Both the position numbers and the translations under genes were made by a program. The notes under the pieces were generated by a model. It had not been told where the DNA came from. It saw nothing but the letters and a program-made list of their open reading frames with translations, and ran no database searches. From Streptomyces lydicus (GTDB lineage: Bacteria > Actinomycetota > Actinomycetes > Streptomycetales > Streptomycetaceae), in the NCBI RefSeq assembly GCF_004125265.1, contig NZ_RDTE01000003.1, positions 1-64,000 of the forward strand: a stretch of DNA of 64,000 bases. Reading direction: 5' to 3'. Below, piece by piece: positions 50,530 through 58,514 of this stretch; within the stretch, counting starts at the first letter, position 1, and every line of letters starts with the position of its first letter.

Positions 50530-51629
50530 TCATGCCCACCGCACGCCGCTCCCGGCCCGAACCGTACGGCCACCTTCCGCGGCAACGGAACGGCCCTGCC
50601 GTAGTGCGGCAAGACGGGTATCGAGCAGGTGCTGCGCGATGCGCTCCCGGGCCTGCTCAGCGGCTGCGTTCGCGGCCCTTCGGGCGCCGGATCGGGTGAC
50701 GTACCGGCGCCAGGAGCGCATCTTCGCCTCGTACACCAGCGCCGCTTCCGCGTCGGCGCAATCGCTGCGGGCGAGCGTCGCCAGCGCCAAGCGGCGGTAC
50801 TTGCTCACGGCAGTCTCCGCACTCAGGCGGGCCAAGAGCGCCAGGGTGTTGTCGGTCGCGCCTTCCGCACGGGCCTGGGCACAGGCTCCCTCCGCCTCGG
50901 CCCGGATGCCGGCCTCGGCGTGGGCGATGACGGCGTTGACGTCCAAATGATCGTCCATGGTGACGTGCGTGGCGGCCACCGTCAGCGCGGCCTCGCGCAG
51001 CTGCTGCTCGGTGACGCGCCAATTCCCGCTCACCGCGCACAGCCCCGTCGATTTCGGCGTACCGCAGCCTTCACGAGAACTCGCCAGGCGGGCCCACTTG
51101 GCGGCTCGGTTCTCGGCACGGGCCTGGGCAAGGGCGCCCTGGCGGGCGAAGCGTTGGGCGGCGGCCTGCTCGTGGCGGGCCTCGATTCGCTCGGCCTCAG
51201 CCACGACGGCCTCCCGCAGTCGCTGTTCGGTCAGCGCCCGGCGCACCTGCACCGACGCTCCGGGCAGGTCTGCGTCTGCCCGCGCAGCCAGCCGGCGGCG
51301 CAGGCCGCGTCGGTAGGCGACCAGGTCGCCGCAGAGGCCGCAGTCGGTGCCGATGTCCATCCGCAGGCCTTCGTCCACCGCACATCGGAGCAGTCGGCCC
51401 GGCGAGGCAGCCCCCGGCCGAGTAGCCAGCCCACCGGGTCAGCAACTGCGCTCGGGCCTCCCTGCCGAGCCAGCCGGCGCTCCAGCCGGTCGGTCAGGAC
51501 CCTGCCCGCGTACGCGGCTCCGGTCACCCCGGCGATGGCCGCGAGCTCGCGGCGTACAGCGACGGTGACCCGGGCGCGGGAGCCGGACTGCTCCAGGCGT
51601 GCCCGGACCAGCTCGACGGGAGCGAGCAC
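50530..51629 (-). pseudogene. Frameshifted Cys-containing coiled-coil protein
   Basis: Two minus-strand frames join. Upstream: VLAPVELVRARLEQSGSRAR, ELAAIAGVTGAAYAGRVLTD and DPVGWLLGRGLPRRADCSDV. Downstream from 51378: DEGLRMDIGTDCGLCGDLVA, then a long Ala/Arg/Glu-rich helical region to 50530. The junction CGGTGGACGAAGG lacks one base; restoring a C (CGGTGCGAC) gives CSDVRCDEG and completes a C-x4-C...C-x2-C zinc site across the break. Upstream of the GTG the frame stays open (PPRDLEV), so the true start may be farther out. The family is common in Streptomyces accessory DNA; the role may be replication or plasmid related. Confidence 0.55.
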
Positions 51630-52217
51630 AACCTCAAGATCACGCGGCGGCCGAGGTGCCCTGCTCCGCTGCGATCTGACTTGGCCCCCTGCAACGGGGG
51701 ACAGCGCTCGGGGGGTGACGTCCTGCTGCCCCTGCCCGCGCGCCGGGGATCCTGGGGTTCGTCCCTGCCCAGCGGGTCAACCTCGCTACCGGCTGGAGTG
51801 AGTTGGGGACTCTTTCCGCCGACGAGAACCTGGTCCTCGCGCGCAGCCGTGCGTGTCGGCTGACGACAGCACTCCGACGGCGCTTCGCCGGAAAACCCAA
51901 ACGCACAATCACTATCTCTGACCTCTTCAGCCACAGCAGTGTGGATGGTGTGGGGGCGAGCAGCAGCGGGGAGGTCTGTGGCGGCGGCCCGCGCGGAGCA
52001 ACTGTCGCTTACTTGCCAAGGGCCGGGCGGTCGGGCTGGGCCTCTCGCCGGCGTGTGATCTCCGGGGACAGTTGCGGGGAGGTCTGTGTTGCCGACGTTT
52101 CGACGCTGTCTTCCTGCATCAGTTGCTGACGCGGAAATGGTGTGATGCCGGGCAGTTCGGTGTGCGGCAGCACGTACTCGACGCTCCACTGCCGTGGAGG
52201 GAGCAGTCTGCGGTGCC
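51630..52217. other. Interval without clear genes, left flank of IS701 element
   Basis: About 590 bases. The part next to 51630 probably belongs to the 5' end of the frameshifted minus-strand gene (open frame reading RSRAPRPPRDLEVV). Nothing else convincing on either strand. The IS701-type element begins at 52222 after a CTAG duplication. Confidence 0.4.
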
Positions 52218-52221
52218 CTAG

Positions 52222-53620
52222 TACTGCAACGGTGTTTGTGCTGATGGTTGGGCAGTTCTATGGGCTGTGTCCGCGTCGTGTGTAGTGACTGATGCGGGCT
52301 TGGTGTTGTCGTTTTCGGCGCCAGTGTGACCAGTGCAGGATGTGGTCGACGGGGGTGGGTTGGCGGTCGGTGAGGCGGGTGATCAGGCGTCTGATCTCGG
52401 CGAGGCTGAGGTGGATGAGCTGGGAGGATCCGTTTCTGCTTTCCCGGCATCGAGGTCCCGGGCTCGCAGGACGGTCAGGCAGGCGTGGGCAGCGATGGCC
52501 AGGGTGATGTGGCGGTGCCAGCCTGGGTAGCGGCGGACTTGGTAGTCGTCCAGGCCGCACTCCTGCTTCGCCGTCTGGAAGCATTCTTCGACGGCCCACC
52601 GGCTGCCGGCGATATGGATCAACTCGTCCAAGGTGGCACCGGAGGGGCAGTAGGCGATGTAGTAGGAGAGCTCTTCGGGCCGGCGGACACTGCGACGTGC
52701 GAGGACCCAGTGGCGGCGGTCCTCGCGGTGCCAGGGACGGACCTCGACACGCGCCCAGTCGAACACCCGCGGTCCGTGGGCGCCGCGTCCGCAGGAGCGG
52801 CGTTTCCACTTCTGCCGTGGCAGACCGGTGAACAGGTCCTGAACCGGATGGTCCAGGGCCCAGCGGGTGACCACGGTGTCGTGGCGGGTGGTGGCCATGA
52901 CGTGGAAGACATCGGCCTGCTCCAGTCCGGAGCGCCAGCCCTTGCTGAAGCCGTAGGCGGCATCGGCGGTCACCCACCGGAACGGGATCTTGTCCGCGAT
53001 CGCACGGCGGACCATCTTCTTGGCCATGACGACCTTGGTCTCGAAGCCGACCTCGTCGTCGATACCGGCCCGGCGGCATCTCTCGCGGTCGTCTGTCCAG
53101 GATGCGGGCAGATACAGCCTGCGGTCGATCAGTGTCCGGCCGCCGCCGGCTGCATAGGCGAGGAACACTCCGACCTGGCAGTTCTCTGTGCGTCCGGCAG
53201 TCCCGGAGTACTGACGCTGGACACCTGCCGAACGGGTCCCTTTCTTGAGGAAGCCGGTGTCGTCCACGATGAGCACGGCTTCGCGGTCGCCGAGGTTCTC
53301 GACGACGTAGTCGCGGACATCGTCGAGGACCTCATCGGCTTCCCACTCGATCCGGTTCAGCAGCCGATGGATACGGTCCGGAGCTGCATGACCGGCCTGT
53401 TCAGCCAGCGTCCAGCCGTTCTTCCGCTCCAGCGGAGCAATCAGCCCCCGCATATAGGCAAGCGCCGACTCCCGTGGCTCCGTCCTGGAAAACCGATGCA
53501 CAAACCGCTCATGCACAGCGTCCAGTTCACCGGCCCACACCCTGACATCAGCAAGGTCCCCACCCATGCTCAGACCAACGACCGGCCTGCCCAACTGTCA
53601 CGGCAAACACCGTTGCAGTA
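52222..53620. mobile_element. IS701-family insertion sequence, 1399 bp
   Basis: Left end TACTGCAACGGTGTTTG (52222) is repeated inverted at the right end, CAAACACCGTTGCAGTA (to 53620); further inside GGTTGGGCAG matches GTTGGGCAG. The element is flanked by CTAG at 52218-52221 and 53621-53624, fitting the YTAR 4-bp target duplication of IS701-type elements. One transposase gene on the minus strand. The clean ends and duplication point to a recent insertion. Confidence 0.9.
52258..53567 (-). pseudogene. IS701 transposase, frameshifted near C-terminus
   Basis: From ATG 53567 (MGGDLADVRVW) the frame gives the DDE domain: LIVDDTGFLKKG in AVLIVDDTGFLKKGTRSAGV (first D), FRWVTADAAYGFSKG (second D) and SRWAVEECFQTAKQECGLDD (E). 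Near 52440 the frame turns to PPSSSTSASPRSDA and stops at 52383, whereas the neighbouring frame continues QLIHLSLAEIRRLITRLTDR then LHWSHWRRKRQHQARISHYT to 52258, the normal IS701 C-terminus. One base is therefore missing or added near the A-rich GAAAGCAGAAACGG stretch. It may be decay, or programmed frameshifting. Confidence 0.75.
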
Positions 53621-53830
53621 CTAGGCCGTGTTGCTAAAGGAAGCTGGTGAGCCGGGTGCACCCCAGACTTCGGCGTCGAGCAGCGTCATTCCCAGCACGG
53701 GCCACGCCTCTTGCCTGCGACGGTGCAGCCGCGTGGTGTCCATCTCGCTGCGTAAACTGTTGGCTCGTATGCCCGGCTGCGATGTCTACGCGCACACGAC
53801 GGTTTCCCGTTCGACCCGAAGGACTGAGCC

Positions 53831-54154
53831 GTGCCCGACCGACCTGAGATTGTCTGCATCTGCGGCTCTACCCGGTTCGTGGACGAGATGAGCGCGGCGA
53901 ACCGTGATCTGACCTTCGCAGGTGTCATCGTCGTCGCGCCAGGCGTCTTCCTGCGCGGCGAGGATCACGAAGCAGACGAGTTGATCACCGACGAGCAGAA
54001 GACCGCGCTGGACGCCCTCCACCTGCGCAAGATCGACCTGGCTGACCGGGTGCTGGTCGTCAACCCAGGCGGGTATATCGGCGAGTCCACCAGCAGGGAG
54101 ATCGCATACGCCCACGCCACCGGCAAGCCGATCTCGTTCACCGATCCCGTCTGA
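53831..54154 (+). CDS. Nucleoside 2-deoxyribosyltransferase-like (DUF4406-type) protein
   Basis: A 107-residue protein (GTG 53831). IVCICGSTRFVDEMSAANRD at the N-terminus, FLRGEDHEADELITDEQKTA in the middle, then LHLRKIDLADRVLVVNPGGY with IGESTSREIAYAHATGKPIS. This is the Rossmann-like fold of nucleoside deoxyribosyltransferase relatives, with the CGSTRF and GYIGxSTxxEIxYA motifs. The substrate is probably a nucleotide or nucleoside. It is the only intact gene between two IS5-type ends. Confidence 0.7.
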   Translation: MPDRPEIVCICGSTRFVDEMSAANRDLTFAGVIVVAPGVFLRGEDHEADELITDEQKTALDALHLRKIDLADRVLVVNPGGYIGESTSREIAYAHATGKPISFTDPV

Positions 54155-54204
54155 CCAGTAGACGCTTCGTGGTGCGCGCGGGCAACGAGTCTCGGTCAGC
54201 CTCG

Positions 54205-54694
54205 GAGCGTGTTGCTAGTGGGTCTTCGAAGTCGTCGGGCGCAGTGGTCGCCGACGGCAAGGGGCGGGCGCTGGCGTTCGTCCTGACCGGTGGCCAGGTC
54301 GCGGACACGACCATGCTGCCCGACACGCTCGACGAGATCCGCGTGGCCGGCGCGACCGGACGGTCACGTCAGCGCCCGGGCCGGCTGCTGGCGGACAAGG
54401 GCTATCCGTCCAGAGGGCGGGGCGTGGCTGCGCGAGCGCGGCATCGCCACGACGATCCCGGAACGTGACGACCAAATCGCCCACCGCCGCAAGCGACCTG
54501 GCCGCCCGATCGACTTCGGTGACGAGCAGCGGCAGCGGTACCGGGGCCGCAACCTCGTCGAGCGCTGCTTCAACAAGCTCAAGCAGTGGCGCGGGCTCGC
54601 GATGCGATCAGACAAGACCGTCCGCAACCACCACTCCGGTCAGTGCCTCGCCGCCACACTCCACTGGGTCCAGACCTTTAGCAACACGGCCTAG
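54205..54694 (+). pseudogene. IS5-type transposase, N-terminally truncated and frameshifted
   Basis: One frame gives SSGAVVADGKGRALAFVLTG and GQVADTTMLPDTLDEIRVAG with LLADKGYPSRG; the next frame continues WLRERGIATTIPERDDQIAH, RKRPGRPIDFGDEQRQRYRG and RNLVERCFNKLKQWRGLAMR, ending SNTA at the TAG inside the right inverted repeat. The frame change is near 54425. The first ~100 residues of a normal transposase are missing. Not functional by itself. Confidence 0.8.
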
Positions 54695-54852
54695 ACGCGG
54701 GCGAACTCCGGCTGCCGCGCGGCCTGTTCCTGGGTGCCCGGGTGCACGGCGAGCCCGTCGGCTGCGCCGGCCGATCTCCTCGACGCCCTCCACACCACCG
54801 CGCACGAACCCACTACCGGCCCAGCAGTCGGGCCCGGGGTCACCCAGGCCTC

Positions 54853-54882
54853 GCTGCCCCGCGGTGCTGGTCGCGGGGCAGC
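54853..54882 (-). terminator. Hairpin after propeller-protein gene
   Basis: GCTGCCCCGCG (54853-54863) pairs perfectly with CGCGGGGCAGC (54872-54882) over 8 bases. It lies 15 bp beyond the stop of the minus-strand 653-residue gene. Confidence 0.7.
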
Positions 54883-54896
54883 GGCCGGTGCCGGGC

Positions 54897-56858
54897 TCAG
54901 ATTCCTGCTGTGGCGGTGGCGTAGGCGGCGTACAGGGTGTTGCCGTGGGTGGCCAGGGCGGGCGCGGAGACGGCGTTGGCGGTGTCGGGGATGGGCTGGA
55001 AGCCGTTCCAGCCGTGGGTGCCGGCCGTTCGGGACTGGAGCCAGATCTTGCCGTCCAGGCCCAGGACCGCGCAGTACACGGTGAGGTTGCGGACGGCCAG
55101 GGCGGGGCCGGCTGCGGTCTGTCCGCCGATGCTGCCTTCCCTCTTCCAGGTGTTGACGTCGACCGCGTAGTCGATGAACGTGGCGCCGTTCGTGCCGGTG
55201 TGAGCCATCTGGGGGCTGCTGCCGATCATCGTCAGCGCCGGGCCGTAGTGGGTCCTGATGTCCGGGTGCGGGTTGAGCGCCCGTTGCCAGGTGCCGCCGC
55301 GCAGGACACAGGAGTAGAGCCGGTCGTTGTTCACGCCCCGGAACGCGCAGTACAGCTCGCTGTGTTTGGCGTGCAGGGCCGGGCCGTCCTGGGTCAGCCC
55401 AGGGAGAGTGACGGGCGGTGTCGGCCAGGTGATGCCGTCGGGGGAGGCGGTGACCAGGATCTTGTTGTCGAGGGTGCGGTGGGCGAGGTACAGCTTTCCG
55501 CCGTGGGCGGCCAGTGCGGGCGCGGAGAGGATCTCGTTGTAGCGCACCACTCCGTGGCTGCTCCAGGAGGTGCCGTCGAAGCGGAAGATGTAGACCCTGT
55601 TGTTGAAGCCCTGGACGGCGCTGTAGAGGTGGTTGTTGAAGCCGGCGATGGCGGGCGCGGAGGGTGTGGTGCCCGGATGCTGGGCCACGGTGGTCCAGGA
55701 CTGCCCGTTGTGGGCACGCACGGAAATCGTGGGGAGTTTGCGGACGCTGGAGCGGACCGACAGGCTCAGGAGACCGTTGTTCAGGAATCCGCCGCCGTTG
55801 AAGTACCAGCTGTTCTCCTGGTGAGGCTTGGCGGCGATCGCTTCCAGGGCCGGGCGGTCGAAGAGGAACGTGCGCTGATCCACCAGGTCGTCCTCGAACC
55901 AGGAGACGATGAGTTTGATCAGGTTGGCGACGCCGGAGATCAGGGCAGCGAAGTTGGCCGTCGCTTCGAGATGGGTGCCTGCGGGGAACTCGCCCAGGGC
56001 CTCGGAGACCTCCCAGGCCATCTTCGAGATCTTCTCCAGGGTGGCCTGCAGTTCCGAGGGCCTGGAGTGGTCCTCCTCCCAGCACTCGACGTGGAAGGTC
56101 ACGACCTTGTCGGCGGCCCCGTGGTACACCACCGAGTTGGGGTCGATCCGGTGGGTCTCGCCGGAGTTGACGCCCGTGTGGACACGGGTGGTCATCGTCT
56201 GGCGTGCCCCGCCGTCGGCGGCGCCGGCGGTGGCCCAGTAGATCTCCTCGTCGCCGATCTCGTCCGAACCCGTGTGCATGTGAAAGCGGTCGAGCCAGAC
56301 CTTGGCCATGACCTTGGGCACGGCCTGCGCGCTCTGCGCGGTCTGCGCATGTGCGGATGAAGTGATCACCGTCGCCCCGTACCCGTAGGCGGCCGTGGCC
56401 CGGGCGAACTCCTCGGACTCCGCGCCACCCTCGCCCCCGGGAGCGTCAAGGTCGATCACCTTCACGTTCGGCTGCGCGAGGATCTCCTCACGCAGCGCCG
56501 GCAGGTCCTCCACCAGGTTGTCGAGGGTGTACCCCTGGGGCAGAGGGCGGCCCACGAAGACGTCCGGGAAGACCTTCGAGCGCGCGGCCTCCTCCTCGGC
56601 ATAGACCCGGCCGAAATCACGCACCTCTTCCTCGGAGAGCAGCTCCCGGACAGGCCCTGCCAACCGGGCCTCCAGGTCCGTCGGCGTCAGCCCTGCCTCC
56701 AGCCGGGCAGCGCCGTGCAACAAGACCCCCAGAAGCAGGTTCGCCCCCCGCGACGACGGCGTCATGGACGCCGACTTCTTGGACACCGGCTCGCCCCGCA
56801 GCTGCGCCCGCAGCCGCTCCAGCCGCTCCGGCTCCGTCGTCCTCACCCGATCTGACAC
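54897..56858 (-). CDS. Large protein with C-terminal beta-propeller, unknown function
   Basis: A 653-residue protein (ATG 56858). Residues 1-~130 are helical and charged (LARLAGP-type text: LLSEEEVRDFGRVYAEEEAA). Residues ~185-330 hold a domain with VMAKVWLDRFHMHTGSDEIG and KVVTFHVECWEEDHSRPSEL, followed by helices IFEKMAWEV-like and a hydrophobic stretch FAALISGVANLIKLIVSWFE. From ~400 on there are five to six ~50-residue repeats of the form SAPALA-x-HGG-KLYLAHRTLDNKI, i.e. SAPAIAGFNNHLYSAVQGFN, GPALHAKHSELYCAFRGVNN, GPALAVRNLTVYCAVLGLDG and SAPALATHGNTLYAAYA. That is a propeller like tachylectin/sialidase repeats and suggests carbohydrate or surface binding. No signal peptide. A toxin-like or surface effector is possible. 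Confidence 0.6.
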   Translation of the reverse strand: MSDRVRTTEPERLERLRAQLRGEPVSKKSASMTPSSRGANLLLGVLLHGAARLEAGLTPTDLEARLAGPVRELLSEEEVRDFGRVYAEEEAARSKVFPDVFVGRPLPQGYTLDNLVEDLPALREEILAQPNVKVIDLDAPGGEGGAESEEFARATAAYGYGATVITSSAHAQTAQSAQAVPKVMAKVWLDRFHMHTGSDEIGDEEIYWATAGAADGGARQTMTTRVHTGVNSGETHRIDPNSVVYHGAADKVVTFHVECWEEDHSRPSELQATLEKISKMAWEVSEALGEFPAGTHLEATANFAALISGVANLIKLIVSWFEDDLVDQRTFLFDRPALEAIAAKPHQENSWYFNGGGFLNNGLLSLSVRSSVRKLPTISVRAHNGQSWTTVAQHPGTTPSAPAIAGFNNHLYSAVQGFNNRVYIFRFDGTSWSSHGVVRYNEILSAPALAAHGGKLYLAHRTLDNKILVTASPDGITWPTPPVTLPGLTQDGPALHAKHSELYCAFRGVNNDRLYSCVLRGGTWQRALNPHPDIRTHYGPALTMIGSSPQMAHTGTNGATFIDYAVDVNTWKREGSIGGQTAAGPALAVRNLTVYCAVLGLDGKIWLQSRTAGTHGWNGFQPIPDTANAVSAPALATHGNTLYAAYATATAGI

Positions 56859-56894
56859 TGAGCAACCCCGATCCGCTCGGCACCCGCAACCGGA

Positions 56895-56918
56895 CGGTCA
56901 CGGTCACGGTCACGGTCA
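56895..56918. repeat. Four tandem CGGTCA hexamers
   Basis: CGGTCA is repeated four times without interruption at 56895-56918, 37 bp upstream of the start of the 653-residue gene. Could be a regulator binding array or a slippage repeat. Confidence 0.5.
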
Positions 56919-57207
56919 CAAAACGCTAAAACCCCCGAACCCGTCGAAGAGGCTGAAGTGGGCATTCGGCCATAAAAGCCACCCGGCCGGGCACGGAAAA
57001 GACCGGAAACGCGGTCTTGCTCCGGTAGTACCTTCCGTGGGCAAGTCCCGGTGCCTCGGTGCACCACGCCTGCTGCACTCGATGCGGTGGGCTGCACCGA
57101 CCACCGGAAGGCAGCGGTCACGGCTGTGCTGTGCTTCGCCGCCAGGCATGACGGCTCGCGGCGACCAGCAGTCGCCGCTGCGATTTCGGGGGGCGCCCTC
57201 GCCGGCT

Positions 57208-57705
57208 TCAGGCCGAAGGTCGCCCCATTTTGCTGTTCATTTTGGCCCGGCTGGCCGCCAGGAGTTCTTGTGCCTGCCGCTCGATCTCTTCGGGGTTCAG
57301 TCCCAGTGCGCGCCCCAGGTTCGTCGACCAGACCTCCGAGCGCACACTGGCTTCGAAGTTGAGATCGGCGCGGATGGCGTCTCGTGAAGCCTGACGATTC
57401 TGGCTGACCATGACGAACGTCGACAGGAAGATCGCCTCAAGGCTGACGATCATGGTCAGCAGCCCGAACGGGAAGGGATCGAAGACCGCGGCCTGTCCGA
57501 AGATCCCCTCGTTGATCATGATCCAGCCGGCGAACCACACCATGTGCACATAGACGAAGACCATCGATCCCGCGAAGGCGGTGATCGTGTCCGCAAGGTG
57601 GTCCTGCACACCGCGCCCACGGGCGAAGAGCTCCTGCTCATGTGGGAGGCGGATGACGGGGTGAGGCCCTTGACCACCCGTCGGACCACCGCGATGCGAC
57701 GTCAT
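57208..57705 (-). CDS. DUF1003 membrane protein
   Basis: A 165-residue protein. Two transmembrane helices: TITAFAGSMVFVYVHMVWFA (with GWIMIN) and FGLLTMIVSLEAIFLSTFVM. The connecting DPFPFGLLTMIVSLEAIFLS and the following SQNRQASRDAIRADLNFE are signature sequence of the DUF1003 family, whose function is not settled. C-terminal coiled region ends SKMGRPSA. ATG 57705 is preferred to the upstream GTG/ATG pair. Single minus-strand gene. Confidence 0.85.
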   Translation of the reverse strand: MTSHRGGPTGGQGPHPVIRLPHEQELFARGRGVQDHLADTITAFAGSMVFVYVHMVWFAGWIMINEGIFGQAAVFDPFPFGLLTMIVSLEAIFLSTFVMVSQNRQASRDAIRADLNFEASVRSEVWSTNLGRALGLNPEEIERQAQELLAASRAKMNSKMGRPSA

Positions 57706-57816
57706 GCCGTCATAGTGCATGTGCCGTAGGCGTCGGCAGGGGAACAGCGCGCCCGTCGGCGCGTTGATGCACCCAGGCCGGTGTAACGACGAAGATCCGC
57801 CGTCAGCTCATGCGCA

Positions 57817-58200
57817 TCAGAGTGCGTCTTCCGTGCCGTGCAGGGTGGTCGGAGTCTGCGCGTGGCTCTCTTGTTCGCTGATGTCGCCGGAATCCGGAGG
57901 CAGGAGGGTGACTGTCATCTGCGGTCCGTCCTGGTGGTCCTCAGCGCGAAAGTTGAGCAAGCCGGCCTCGGCGAGCCGGCACAGGGCGGTGCGGACGATC
58001 ACGGACGGGACCCCGAGGGCTCGGGCGGCGGGATGCAAAGGGAAGACCACTGTCGGGTCGGCATGCAACTCGCGCGGATCAGCCGCAAGGTCCACCAGCA
58101 GTCCAGCCAAGACCTCCCCATGGGAGACCTTCCTGGCACTGACTGCCCAGCTGAGCGCCCATTGATCAAAGGAAAGTGAATCCACTGAAAACACCCTCAC
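57817..58200 (-). CDS. Winged-helix regulatory protein, small
   Basis: A 127-residue protein from GTG 58200. SVDSLSFDQWALSWAVSARK starts it, and a winged-helix segment follows: HPAARALGVPSVIVRTALCR then LAEAGLLNFRAEDHQ. The C-terminal ~35 residues are acidic and Ser/Thr-rich (DSGDISEQESHAQ). Possibly a GntR/MarR-like transcription factor. It is divergent to the large LuxR-type regulator gene, 314 bp away. Confidence 0.55.
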   Translation of the reverse strand: MRVFSVDSLSFDQWALSWAVSARKVSHGEVLAGLLVDLAADPRELHADPTVVFPLHPAARALGVPSVIVRTALCRLAEAGLLNFRAEDHQDGPQMTVTLLPPDSGDISEQESHAQTPTTLHGTEDAL

Positions 58201-58514
58201 GGTCGCATGAATGAGCGTCGTTCGGACGCCCGCGCGGGTGCCCCGTTCAAGAGTTGCCGACCTTCCGCCGGGCGGCAATCCGGGCGGGGCCGAACCGGCG
58301 GGCGAGTCCACGGAAGTCACCCACGCTGGTTGCCCACCTCTGCGGGGTTTCCGAGGACTGCCGTCACGTTCCATGCTGGAGACGGGTACGGGGGACGTCG
58401 ACAGCAAGGACCGACAGCAAGGACCGCACAGCGCATGTGCCCGCGTTGTGATCAAGCCCGTTCTCCCCACAAACATCTGTCTGCCGCTGACGACACTCGC
58501 CAAGGGGTGTGGGG
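58201..58514. other. Divergent intergenic region with a 13-bp tandem repeat
   Basis: Lies between the winged-helix gene and the large LuxR-type regulator. GACAGCAAGGACC occurs twice in direct succession (58400-58412, 58413-58425), about 90 bp before the start of the plus-strand gene. No coding frame that I trust. Confidence 0.5.

Larger units (their letters stand above)
53624..54694. mobile_element. Segment bracketed by IS5-type ends carrying a passenger gene
   Basis: GGCCGTGTTGCTAAAGG at 53624-53640 is the exact inverse of CCTTTAGCAACACGGCC at 54676-54692. The right end belongs to a truncated IS5-type transposase (54205-54694), but after the left end there is no transposase start; instead comes a promoter-like stretch and the gene 53831-54154. 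A further partial end-like sequence GTGTTGCTAG occurs at 54210. The structure looks like a transporter unit: IS ends moving a foreign gene, with the transposase partly lost. Confidence 0.65.
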
